Source of the DNA: Streptomyces klenkii
GTDB lineage: Bacteria; Actinomycetota; Actinomycetes; Streptomycetales; Streptomycetaceae
Length of the DNA stretch: 64,000 bases
Direction of reading: 5' to 3'
Assembly (NCBI RefSeq): GCF_003626645.1
Contig: NZ_RBAM01000005.1
Location: forward strand, 248,001-312,000
The translations under genes were made by a program, and so were the position numbers. Shown piece by piece: positions 8,500 through 16,037 of the stretch; within the stretch, counting starts at the first letter, position 1; each line of letters starts with the position of its first letter. The notes beneath the pieces are model-generated. The model saw only the letters and a program-made list of their open reading frames with translations. It was not told the origin of the DNA and searched no databases.

Positions 8500-9203
8500 A
8501 CGCCGCACCCGCCCTGTCGCTGAAATCCGTCACTCTCACCTACCCGGACGGCGACCGCCGCCTGACCGCCCTCGACGCGGTGTCCCTGGACGTGGCGCCC
8601 GGCGAGCTCGTCGCCGTCGCCGGGCCCTCCGGCTCGGGGAAGTCGAGCCTGCTCGCGGTGGCGGCCACGCTGCTGCGCCCCGACGAGGGGCGCGTGGCCG
8701 TGGCCGGGCAGGACACCGGAGCGATGAGCGCCCGGGCCCGGACGGCGCTGCGCCGGGAGCGGATCGGCATCGTCTTCCAGCAGGCGAACCTGCTGCCGTC
8801 GCTGACCGCGGAGGAGCAACTGCTGGCGGTGGAGCACGTACGGGGCGGGGCCAGGGGCGTACGGAGCGGAGTGAGGGGCGTGCGGGCCGCCCGGGCGCGG
8901 GCCGCGGAGCTGCTGGAGTCGGTGGGCCTGGACGCGGCGAAGCGGCGCCGCCGCCCGCACCAGCTGTCCGGGGGCGAGCGGCAGCGGGTGAACATCGCCC
9001 GCGCGCTGTCCGGCGGCCCGTCCGTCCTGCTGGTGGACGAGCCGACGTCGGCGCTGGATCACGAGCGCGGCGAGCGGGTGGTGGAGCTGCTCGCCGCGGT
9101 GACCCGGGCGCACGGGACGGCCACGGTGCTGGTGACGCACGACCGGGCGCTGCTCGGCCGCGCGGACCGGGTCCTGACGATGGCCGACGGGCGGCTGCGC
9201 TGA
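8496..9203 (+). CDS. ABC transporter ATP-binding protein (LolD/MacB type)
   Basis: A 235-residue ATPase, partner of the upstream FtsX-like permease. It has Walker A GPSGSGKSS, Q-loop VFQQANLLPS, signature LSGGERQR, Walker B VLLVDEPTSALD and the H-loop VTHD. The start codon GTG overlaps the permease stop codon (GTGA). An insertion rich in Arg-Gly-Val repeats (GGARGVRSGVRGVRAAR) lies between the Q-loop and signature; it is encoded by a short imperfect repeat near 8842-8890. The complex probably exports a hydrophobic or peptide compound, but nothing here identifies it. Confidence 0.95.
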   Translation: MNAAPALSLKSVTLTYPDGDRRLTALDAVSLDVAPGELVAVAGPSGSGKSSLLAVAATLLRPDEGRVAVAGQDTGAMSARARTALRRERIGIVFQQANLLPSLTAEEQLLAVEHVRGGARGVRSGVRGVRAARARAAELLESVGLDAAKRRRRPHQLSGGERQRVNIARALSGGPSVLLVDEPTSALDHERGERVVELLAAVTRAHGTATVLVTHDRALLGRADRVLTMADGRLR

Positions 9204-9288
9204 CGGCTTCCCGCGGGCGGCCGGCGGCTGCGCGCAGGCCCGCCGAGGTGCCGGCGGGCGGGCCGGCCGGCGGGCCGCCCGCCTCACC

Positions 9289-9789
9289 TCACCCCTCTCC
9301 CACGTCGCCCAGGGCGTAGTCCTCCTCGTCGTTGTGGGCGTAGAGCTTGAGGACGGGCACGCCGACCTTGTGCCGGGCCCGGGAGGCCCAGTCGCGGTGG
9401 AAGAACTCCTCCACCAGGTGCGGTGCGGTCAGCACGATCACCTCGTCGGCATGGGTCTGCTCGACGACGGACCGCAGCAGGTCCAGCGGGTGGCCCTCGA
9501 CGAGCTGGCCCACGGCCTCGGAGCCCGCGTCCCGCAGGAGGCGGAGCGAGTGCTCCAGGGCGACGGCGGCCGGGCGGAGGGCCTGCTCGCCCTCCGGTTC
9601 GTCGGCCTCGTGCATCGCCCGTTCCAGCTCGCCGAGTGCGACGTCGTCGATGGCGCGCAGGAGCCGGTCCTCGGCGCCTCTGGGCTGCATGAGCACCACG
9701 AAGGACATCTGGTCGTCGTGGAGGGTCGTGACGAAGTCGACGTCGGTGGCGGACAGCGGCTGCTCGATCATCAATACGCTCGTGAACAC
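9289..9789 (-). CDS. Conserved actinobacterial protein, function unknown
   Basis: A 166-residue soluble protein starting VFTSVLMIEQPLS. The alternation of beta strands and helices, with DEVIVLTAPHLVEEFFHRDWASRARHK near the C-terminus split as strand plus helix, suggests a universal-stress-protein-like nucleotide fold. I recall homologues carrying the name indole-3-glycerol phosphate synthase, but none of the TrpC catalytic motifs is visible, so that name should not be used. The GTG at 9789 is preceded by GAAGGAGAAGGG; the frame extends upstream but into an unrelated gene. Confidence 0.7.
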   Translation of the reverse strand: MFTSVLMIEQPLSATDVDFVTTLHDDQMSFVVLMQPRGAEDRLLRAIDDVALGELERAMHEADEPEGEQALRPAAVALEHSLRLLRDAGSEAVGQLVEGHPLDLLRSVVEQTHADEVIVLTAPHLVEEFFHRDWASRARHKVGVPVLKLYAHNDEEDYALGDVGEG

Positions 9790-9879
9790 GGTGGGAGCCC
9801 TTCTCCTTCGTGGGCCACCGGCCCAACGGCCAACAGAAACCATCCTGCGCGTGCCCCCCTGGGCCCGCCTGTTCTGGTC

Positions 9880-9899
9880 ACGTGCCCCCGCGGGCACGT
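9880..9899. terminator. Hairpin downstream of the RibD-like reductase gene
   Basis: ACGTGCCC (9880-9887) and GGGCACGT (9892-9899) form a perfect 8-bp stem with a CCGC loop, about 55 bases past the stop codon of the minus-strand reductase gene. The remaining gap (9790-9953) shows no gene. Confidence 0.45.
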
Positions 9900-9953
9900 C
9901 CGACTCAATTCTGCCCACCGACGGGTAACCGGAACAGGATATTCCGCCGATTG

Positions 9954-10793
9954 TCAGATTCTGTGGTACCTGCTGAACAGAAATCCTCCCTCTTCGAGGA
10001 GCGAGGCGAGGACGAATCGTTCCGGCACGGGCATCCCGGGACCGTTCACGATCCGGGTCGCCGTGCCGCCCGCGACCAGCGGCGCGAGCGTCAGGCACAG
10101 CTCGTCGAGCACGCCCGCCGCCGCGAACTGCCCCAGCAGCCGCGGGCCGCCCTCGGTGAGCAGCCTGGTCAGCCCGCGCGCGGCCAGCACCTGCGGCACC
10201 AGCGCGGGGTCCACCCGGCGGCCCTCGCCGGCCACGAGCACCTCGGCCCCGGCCGCGCGGGCCGCGGCGACCCGCTCCGCGGGGGCGTCCGCACCCGTCA
10301 GCACGATGGTCGGCACCAGCGGCTCGCGGAACAAGGGCAGGGTGAAGTCCAGGTCGAGCCCCGCGCTCACGATCGCGATCACCGGCGCGGGCCCCTGGCC
10401 GAGCGCCGCCCGGCGCGCCGCGAACGCCTCGCGGGCGCGCGCGGGGCGGTAGCCCTCCTGGCGTACGGTCTCGGCGCCGACGACGACCGCGTCCGCGAGG
10501 CCGCGCAGGGTGCCGAAGACGCGCATGTCGGTGGCGGAGGACAGCGGCTGCGAGCGCCCGTCGTGGTGGGCCGCGCCGTCCAGGGAGGAGACCATGTTGG
10601 CCCGCAGCCATGCCCTCGGCCCGGTGCCGTCGCCGCTCCCGGCCGCCGCCACGGCCTCCGGGTAGGCGTAGGCCTCGGCGAGCTCCTCCAGCTCCCAGGT
10701 GCGGTCCTCCGAAGAGTCCGGCGAGTCCGAAGTGTCCGAAGACCCGGCAGGGGAGGACGAAGACGGCAGGGGCACGGGGAACAGGCGTCGCAT
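9954..10793 (-). CDS. RibD C-terminal-type pyrimidine reductase family protein
   Basis: A 279-residue NADPH-dependent reductase resembling the C-terminal half of RibD, with no deaminase domain. Features include ANMVSSLDGAAHHDGRSQPLSS, written here as two parts ANMVSSLDGAA and RSQPLSS, the VVGAETVRQEGY cofactor segment, and LTEGGPRLLGQF near the C-terminus. The family includes 2,5-diamino-6-ribosylamino-pyrimidinone reductases and uncharacterised dihydrofolate-reductase-like proteins. A linker rich in Ser and Asp (residues ~11-30) is unlike the core. No riboflavin genes are adjacent. It is divergent from zapE. Confidence 0.82.
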   Translation of the reverse strand: MRRLFPVPLPSSSSPAGSSDTSDSPDSSEDRTWELEELAEAYAYPEAVAAAGSGDGTGPRAWLRANMVSSLDGAAHHDGRSQPLSSATDMRVFGTLRGLADAVVVGAETVRQEGYRPARAREAFAARRAALGQGPAPVIAIVSAGLDLDFTLPLFREPLVPTIVLTGADAPAERVAAARAAGAEVLVAGEGRRVDPALVPQVLAARGLTRLLTEGGPRLLGQFAAAGVLDELCLTLAPLVAGGTATRIVNGPGMPVPERFVLASLLEEGGFLFSRYHRI

Positions 10794-10864
10794 AGGCCGC
10801 AGTGTGACATGCCTCGCTCTTCCGGCGGCCGGCAGCCGGCGTTCAGCGGCTAGGCTGGAGAGCT

Positions 10865-12013
10865 GTGTCACCCACCACCGCCTCCGCTTCCGGCGCAGCC
10901 GCCTCTCCGGCCCCGTCGGCCCCTGCCGACCCTTCGGGCCCGATATCCGGCGCCGGTACCGGCTCCCCGATAGCGCTGACCTCCCGCGCCCCGCATGTGC
11001 CGGCCGACCGCCTGGTCGCCGAGATGGTGCCGCCGCCCCGCTTCGGCACGGTCCGCTTCGACAACTACATACCGGCGGCCGACCAGCCCAGCCAGGCCGA
11101 GGCCGTCCAGGTGCTCAGCGGCTTCGCGGCGGGCCTCGGCGGCGCGAGCGCCGCCGGCGGGGGCCGCAAGCGCTGGTTCCGGCGCGAGGCGAAGCCGGCC
11201 GCGGCCGCCGGCCCGCGCGGCGTCTACCTCGACGGCGGGTTCGGCGTCGGCAAGACGCACCTGCTGGCCTCCTTGTGGCACGCCACCCCGGCCGCCCCGG
11301 AGCTGAAGGCGTTCGGCACCTTCGTGGAGCTGACCAACCTCGTCGGCGCCCTGGGCTTCCAGCAGGCCGTCAAGACCCTCAGCGGCCACCGCCTCCTGTG
11401 CATCGACGAGTTCGAGCTCGACGACCCGGGCGACACCGTCCTCGTCTCCTCCCTGCTGGGCAAGCTGGTGGAGGCGGGCGTCGCGCTCGCCGCGACCTCC
11501 AACACGCTGCCGGGCAAGCTCGGCGAGGGCCGGTTCGCCGCGGCGGACTTCCTGCGCGAGATACAGGGGCTGTCGGCCCACTTCCGCCCCCTGCGCATCG
11601 ACGGCGAGGACTACCGCCACCGCGGCCTGCCGCAGGCGCCCGCCCCGTACGACGACGCGACCGTCACCCGTACGGCTGAATCCACCGAGGGCGCCTCTCT
11701 CGACGCCTTCCCCGCGCTGCTGGAGCACCTCTCCAGGGTCCACCCCAGCCGCTACGGCGCGATGTGCGACTCCGTGCGGGCCGTGTGCCTGACGGGCGTG
11801 GAGCCGGTGCCGGACCAGTCCACGGCGCTGCGGCTGGTCGTCCTCGCCGACCGGCTGTACGACCGCGAGATACCGGTCCTGGCCTCCGGGCGGCCGTTCG
11901 ACGAGCTGTTCAGCGCGGAGATGCTGGCCGGCGGCTACCGCAAGAAGTACTTCCGGGCGATATCCCGGCTCACCGCGCTCGCGCGCGACGCGAAGCGGCT
12001 GGCCGAGGCGTAA
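10865..12013 (+). CDS. zapE: Cell division protein ZapE (AFG1-like ATPase)
   Basis: A 382-residue AAA-type ATPase of the ZapE/AFG1 family, which in Escherichia coli associates with the Z-ring. The first ~45 residues are Ala/Pro/Ser-rich, the conserved part starts at RFGTVRFDNYIP, Walker A is GGFGVGKTHLL, and Walker B is LLCIDEFELDD. The C-terminal ELFSAEMLAGGYRKKYFRAISRL is a family hallmark (given as ELFSAEML and YRKKYFRAISRL). Start GTG at 10865; only 71 bases separate it from the divergent reductase gene, so both promoters share that gap. Confidence 0.92.
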   Translation: MSPTTASASGAAASPAPSAPADPSGPISGAGTGSPIALTSRAPHVPADRLVAEMVPPPRFGTVRFDNYIPAADQPSQAEAVQVLSGFAAGLGGASAAGGGRKRWFRREAKPAAAAGPRGVYLDGGFGVGKTHLLASLWHATPAAPELKAFGTFVELTNLVGALGFQQAVKTLSGHRLLCIDEFELDDPGDTVLVSSLLGKLVEAGVALAATSNTLPGKLGEGRFAAADFLREIQGLSAHFRPLRIDGEDYRHRGLPQAPAPYDDATVTRTAESTEGASLDAFPALLEHLSRVHPSRYGAMCDSVRAVCLTGVEPVPDQSTALRLVVLADRLYDREIPVLASGRPFDELFSAEMLAGGYRKKYFRAISRLTALARDAKRLAEA

Positions 12014-12028
12014 CCCACGGGCTGCGGG

Positions 12029-12049
12029 CGGTCCGGCGCCGCCGGACCG
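12029..12049 (+). terminator. Terminator after zapE
   Basis: CGGTCCGGC (12029-12037) and GCCGGACCG (12041-12049) form a perfect 9-bp stem with a GCC loop, 15 bases after the zapE stop codon. The remaining 190 bases before the next gene show no other feature. Confidence 0.55.
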
Positions 12050-12235
12050 GTGCCGTCCGCCCGGCACGCTCCGCAAGCGGTGAGCCCGCCCCCCGCGCGC
12101 CCTCGCGCCAGCGCCTACGGCCCCCCGCCCAACGCGCCCGCGAGCCGCCCCCGCGGGGCTCCCCCGCGGCGGCCCGGGGCGGGAGGGTGGGGACGGGTCC
12201 GGCACCGGGCTCTCCGCCACCGCCAGGAGCACACC

Positions 12236-12532
12236 ATGGCCATCATCGTCACCTTCGACGTCCCCGACGGGGGACAGGACCTCTACGAGGCCGTCGTCAG
12301 CCGCGTCACCGACGGGCAGGGCTTCACCCGTCTCGCCGACATTCCCAGCGCCGGGCTCATCGCCCACATCGCCGGCCCGCTGGAGGGCGGCGGGTGGCGG
12401 GTGACGGACGTGTGGGAGTCCACCGAGGCGCTGGAGAACTGGGCCAAGACCCTCGGCCCCGTCCTCGCCGACCTCGGCCACGCCGACCTGCGGCCCGCCA
12501 TCACCCCGGCGCACAACGTCGTCGTCGCCTGA
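12236..12532 (+). CDS. Small dimeric alpha/beta-barrel-like protein
   Basis: A 98-residue soluble protein (MAIIVTFDVPDGG...). Beta-rich start, a central GWRVTDVWESTEALENWAKT segment (strand then helix) and a short C-terminal tail recall the antibiotic biosynthesis monooxygenase/ABM-like fold, where such phrases occur at the dimer interface. No catalytic residues can be assigned. The ATG at 12236 is chosen because AGGAG lies 8 bases upstream; the open frame extends back to 12050 but that part is low-complexity. Confidence 0.7.
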   Translation: MAIIVTFDVPDGGQDLYEAVVSRVTDGQGFTRLADIPSAGLIAHIAGPLEGGGWRVTDVWESTEALENWAKTLGPVLADLGHADLRPAITPAHNVVVA

Positions 12533-12592
12533 CGGCGGCGGCGGGCGCGAGGGCGCGCCGGGTCAGGGCTCCGGGGCAGGGCATACAGTGCC

Positions 12593-13495
12593 GTGGTGAC
12601 CCCCCTCCCCACGCCTCGTCGCCGGCACGCCCTCGCGCCCGCCCTCGCCGCGCTGCTGTGCCTGCCCCTCGCCGCGTGCGGCGGCGGCTCCGGCGCGGCC
12701 GAGCGCCCCAAGAGCGCGCCGTCCGGGGCCTCTTCACCGGCTGGGACGCCGCCGGCGCGGAGCGGGCCGGACCCCTCCGTCCGGCCCCTGGCCGCGCCCA
12801 CACTGCCCCCGGGCCCGGGCGGGGCCGCCCCCGTCTTCTCGCACGGCAGGCGCGACGGCGCCAAGCGCGTCGCGCTCACCTTCGACGCCGATATGACGGC
12901 GGATCAGGACAAGCGGGCCGCGCGCGGCGAGCGGTTCGACAACCCGCAGCTGATCGCGACGCTGCGGCGGCTGAAGGCGCCCGCCACCGTCTTCATGACG
13001 GGCAAGTGGGCCGAGCAGTACCCGGACCAGGCCAGGTCCATCGGCCGCGACCCGCTCTTCGAGGTCGCCAACCACTCCTACTCCCACCACGCGTTCTCCA
13101 CGCCCTGCTACGGCCTCCCGGCCGTGGCGCCCGGCTCCGCGCGGCAGGACGTGCAGCGGGCCTCCGCCGCGTTCGAGAAGGCCGGTGTGGAGCGCACCGT
13201 GCCGTACTTCCGCTTCCCCGGCGGGTGTTACGACGACGCGGTCCTGCGCGAGATCGGGCCCGCGAAGGTCACGGCCGTGCAGTGGGACGTGGTCAGCGGC
13301 GACGCGTTCGCCAAGAAGTCCGGGCCGGTCGCCGACCAGGTCCTGGCACAGGTCAAGCCCGGCTCGGTCGTGGTCATGCACTGCACGCACAGCGCGGCAC
13401 CGGCCACCGAGGAGGCGATCCGGCGCATCGTGCCGGAGCTGCGGGCCCGCGGCTACGAACTCGTCCGCGTCTCCGACCTCATCGCCGGCGGCTGA
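12593..13495 (+). CDS. Polysaccharide deacetylase lipoprotein (NodB domain)
   Basis: A 300-residue extracellular lipoprotein predicted to remove acetyl groups from a cell-wall or exopolysaccharide. The signal peptide ends in the lipobox LAAC (Cys29), followed by a ~35-residue Ser/Pro/Gly linker. NodB motif 1 is LTFDADM (metal/catalytic Asp), motif 2 is NHSYSHH (HxxxH metal ligands) and motif 3 is FRFPGGCYDD; the final VVMHCTHS segment matches the C-terminal strand with catalytic His. Two consecutive GTG codons (12593, 12596) could both be starts. Confidence 0.9.
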   Translation: MVTPLPTPRRRHALAPALAALLCLPLAACGGGSGAAERPKSAPSGASSPAGTPPARSGPDPSVRPLAAPTLPPGPGGAAPVFSHGRRDGAKRVALTFDADMTADQDKRAARGERFDNPQLIATLRRLKAPATVFMTGKWAEQYPDQARSIGRDPLFEVANHSYSHHAFSTPCYGLPAVAPGSARQDVQRASAAFEKAGVERTVPYFRFPGGCYDDAVLREIGPAKVTAVQWDVVSGDAFAKKSGPVADQVLAQVKPGSVVVMHCTHSAAPATEEAIRRIVPELRARGYELVRVSDLIAGG

Positions 13496-13532
13496 CCGCG
13501 GGGCTGACCACCGGCCGGAGCGGGCCGTGCGC

Positions 13533-13673
13533 TCAGCCTGAGCAGGCGGTGCGCTGCGCCTCCTGCCATTCGCACACGGGGCACAGCGTGATGCCGGGGC
13601 GGTCGGCGGGGTACTCGGTGGGCTTCGCGCACTGCACGCAGTCCGCGAACGCCTCGTCGTTGCGGTCGCTCAT
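13533..13673 (-). CDS. Small zinc-ribbon-like protein
   Basis: A 46-residue protein with two CxxC knuckles (DCVQCAKP and LCPVCEWQ) separated by about 17 residues, as in a minimal zinc ribbon. It starts MSDRNDEAFA. It lies 14 bases downstream of the ABC permease gene on the same strand and probably belongs to that operon. Function unknown; its size and Cys pattern argue that it is real. Confidence 0.65.
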   Translation of the reverse strand: MSDRNDEAFADCVQCAKPTEYPADRPGITLCPVCEWQEAQRTACSG

Positions 13674-13687
13674 GCCCCCATCCTCGC

Positions 13688-14356
13688 CTACGTCCGCCGG
13701 GAGGCGAGCGCGCAGGCCACCGCGACGGCTCCGGCCGCCAGGGCGCCCGCGGCGGCGAGCGGCAGCAGCGGTACGTGCACGACGCCCGTACGGGACCCGG
13801 TGACCAGGCCGGTCACGGCGGCGTTCGCGGGCGACGCCCCGGCGAACAGCACGACGACCGTGGCGATCAGTGCCGACGGCACGCCCCACGCGGTGCTGCG
13901 CAGCAGCGGCCGGTTGCACAGCGCCCCGATCGCCGCCCCGATCAGCGCGCAGGCCGCCGCGGACACCAGCCCGGCGGCCGTCGCGGGCCCCAGGGGGACG
14001 ACGGCGTGCCGGCCGGTGGCGTGCGGGTCGCCGGCGGCCGCGGCGATCCCGCTGCCGGCGAGGGCCAGCAGCAGCGCCGCGCCCAGGGCGACGGCGATCG
14101 CGGCGAGGTGCACGCGCCACGGCCCGGCAGCGGCGGCGGTGCAGTCGCGCGCGGCGGGCGGCTCGTTGGTGACGCAGACCCGGACCAGCCAGGCGGTGAC
14201 GGGCAGCAGCGTGGCCGCCGCCCATCCGGCGCAGTCCAGGACCGGCTGGCCGCCCTGCACGCCGACGGCCATGGAGCCGGCGTAGAGGAGCAGGGGCGGC
14301 AGCCAGCGGTGCGAGCGCAGGAGGAGGGCGGCCTGGTAGCGGAGCAGGGCGGTCAC
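13688..14356 (-). CDS. ABC transporter integral membrane protein
   Basis: A 222-residue, very hydrophobic Ala/Leu/Val-rich protein with about six transmembrane segments, starting VTALLRYQAALLLRSHRW. The GTG start at 14356 overlaps the stop codon of the ATPase gene by 4 bases (GTGA), which fixes the start; a longer frame to 14392 is less likely. It resembles ABC-2-type permeases in size and layout but has no recognisable substrate motif. Confidence 0.82.
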   Translation of the reverse strand: MTALLRYQAALLLRSHRWLPPLLLYAGSMAVGVQGGQPVLDCAGWAAATLLPVTAWLVRVCVTNEPPAARDCTAAAAGPWRVHLAAIAVALGAALLLALAGSGIAAAAGDPHATGRHAVVPLGPATAAGLVSAAACALIGAAIGALCNRPLLRSTAWGVPSALIATVVVLFAGASPANAAVTGLVTGSRTGVVHVPLLPLAAAGALAAGAVAVACALASRRT

Positions 14357-15216
14357 GGGTGCGGGGCCTCCTTCACGGAGCGGATGTGCCACGGGGGTCG
14401 GGCGGCGAGGAGGGCGCGGAGGGTGTCGTCCGTCTGTGACCCGGCCACGGTCAGCCTGACGGCGCCGTCGCCGAGTGACTCCGCCGCACCGGGGAGGCCG
14501 CGGGGGAGCTCGGCTCCGGCGGCCGGGCCTTCGGCGACGATGTGCACCGTGGCGTTCCGCGCTGAACGCGTGGTGTCCTCAAACGCCGGACGGGCCGAGT
14601 GACTGCCGGAACCGGCCGAGTCGTTGCGGCCCCCGAGTTTCATCACCCCGTACGCCTCCCCCGCCAGCCGCCCCGGGTCGTGGTCGACGAAGACCACCCG
14701 CGCCCCGGCCGCCACCCGTTCCCGTACCGCGTCGTCGAGGATGCCGCGCGACGTGCGGTCGAGTCCGGTCCACGCCTCGTCCAGGACGAGGAGCCCGGGC
14801 GTGCCCATGAGCCCTTGGGCGACGGCGACCTTCTGGCTGGTGCCCTTGGACAGTTCGGACAGCGGCGTGCCGGCGTACGCGGCGGCGCCGAACCGCTCCA
14901 GCCACTCCAGCGCACCGCGGGACGCGGCCGCGCGGCTGAGGCCGTGGATGCGGCCGAGGCGCGTGAGGTAGGCGCCCGCCGTCATCGGCAGCGCGGCGGG
15001 GAAGCGTTCGGGGACGTACGCGGTGCGCGGGCGTCCGGTGATCCGGCCGGCGCTCGGGGCGTCGATGCCCGCGAGCAGCCGCAGCAGCGTGGACTTGCCG
15101 CTGCCGTTGGCGCCCTCGACCCGTAACAGGCTGCCCCCGGGAAGGTCGAGGTCCAGGTCGCGCAGGATCCACGGCCCGCCGAGCCCGTAGCGGCGGCCCA
15201 CCCCCGTGAGTCTCAT
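14353..15216 (-). CDS. ABC transporter ATP-binding protein with repeat-derived insert
   Basis: A 287-residue ATPase: Walker A EGANGSGKSTLL, signature LSKGTSQKVAVAQGL (divergent from LSGGQ), Walker B LLVLDEAWTGLD and H-loop VDHD. After the ATPase core, residues near 200-216 (GSHSARPAFEDTTRSARN) look out of place. They are encoded by DNA at 14576-14596 containing TCAAACGCCGGACGGG, which I recognise as a repeat common between genes in streptomycetes. The remaining C-terminal ~70 residues resume normal composition. It pairs with the downstream permease. Confidence 0.9.
   Translation of the reverse strand: MRLTGVGRRYGLGGPWILRDLDLDLPGGSLLRVEGANGSGKSTLLRLLAGIDAPSAGRITGRPRTAYVPERFPAALPMTAGAYLTRLGRIHGLSRAAASRGALEWLERFGAAAYAGTPLSELSKGTSQKVAVAQGLMGTPGLLVLDEAWTGLDRTSRGILDDAVRERVAAGARVVFVDHDPGRLAGEAYGVMKLGGRNDSAGSGSHSARPAFEDTTRSARNATVHIVAEGPAAGAELPRGLPGAAESLGDGAVRLTVAGSQTDDTLRALLAARPPWHIRSVKEAPHP
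14576..14596. repeat. Streptomyces dispersed repeat inside a coding region
   Basis: The minus-strand reading is GGCCCGTCCGGCGTTTGAGG, a sequence I recall as frequent in intergenic regions of many Streptomyces. Here it is in frame within the ABC ATPase gene and encodes ARPAFED. Confidence 0.5.
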
Positions 15217-15263
15217 CCGGGCAGCTTAAGGGGCGCTGCCGGGCGGCTGGCAGACTGGGGGCC

Positions 15264-15971
15264 GTGACCAGCCCTGACGCACCCCAGTTCGTCCTGCCCC
15301 TCGTCGTACGGATCGAGAAGGACGCCCCGCCCGCCCGGACCGACGCCCTGGAGACCGCGGCGCGCGCCGTGCTGACCCTGCTGTCGGACGAGCGGGCCGG
15401 TGCCGGGACCGGGGAGGGCGGCGAGGACGGCGAGTGGGCGCAGGCCGTACGGGACTGGCAGGACTCGCGGATCCGCAAGGTGGTGCGCAGGGCGCGCGGC
15501 GCGGAGTGGCGCAAGGCGTCGGCGCTGCCGGGCATCACGGTGACCGGGGAGCGGGCGGAGGTGCGCGTCTTCCCGCCGGTCCCGCTGGACGGCTGGCCCA
15601 AGGAGCTCGTGAAGCTGCAAGTGTCGGGGACGGACCTGGACGACCCCAAGGCTCCGGCGGAGCCGGACCCCGCGCTGCCGGTGCTGTGGATGAGCCCGGA
15701 GCTTCAGATGTCGGCGGGCAAGGCGATGGCGCAGGCCGGACACGGTGCCCAGCTGGCGTGGTGGGGGCTGGACGACGACGCCCGCGCGGCCTGGCGCAAG
15801 GCCGGTTTCGCGCTGGCGGTGCGGACGGCGGACCCGGCGCACTGGCCGGAACTCGCGGCGAGCGGCCTGCCGGTGGTGCGGGACGCGGGCTTCACGGAGA
15901 TCGCACCGGGCTCGTGCACGGTCGTGGCCGACCACCCCGCCCTCCGTAACAGAAGCGTCCAGAGGGGCTGA
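15264..15971 (+). CDS. Peptidyl-tRNA hydrolase II-like protein
   Basis: A 235-residue cytoplasmic protein. The segment LQMSAGKAMAQAGHGAQLAW resembles the Pth2 active-site region (MGKGKIAAQCSHA in archaeal/eukaryal Pth2), and the C-terminal part continues with the alternating strands of that fold. The N-terminal ~90 residues, including a Gly/Glu-rich linker near residue 55, are not part of Pth2. The family cleaves peptidyl-tRNA, but activity in this divergent actinobacterial branch is inferred only. GTG start at 15264, divergent from the ABC genes. Confidence 0.75.
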   Translation: MTSPDAPQFVLPLVVRIEKDAPPARTDALETAARAVLTLLSDERAGAGTGEGGEDGEWAQAVRDWQDSRIRKVVRRARGAEWRKASALPGITVTGERAEVRVFPPVPLDGWPKELVKLQVSGTDLDDPKAPAEPDPALPVLWMSPELQMSAGKAMAQAGHGAQLAWWGLDDDARAAWRKAGFALAVRTADPAHWPELAASGLPVVRDAGFTEIAPGSCTVVADHPALRNRSVQRG

Positions 15972-16037
15972 AGGGACTCACAGGGAGACCTGTGATACTG
16001 GCGGAGAACATCTGTTTTGGCGCCAGGGGGTAAGAAG

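Noticed and set aside
9213..9282. Inverted repeat GCGGGCGGCC/GGCCGCCCGC as a terminator after the ABC ATPase gene
   Set aside because: The loop would be about 50 nt and the sequence is simple G/C-rich, so chance pairing is likely.
13764..14602. Plus-strand frames opposite the ABC permease and ATPase genes
   Set aside because: Translations are low-complexity Arg/Gly/Ala; the minus-strand proteins have membrane helices and Walker motifs.
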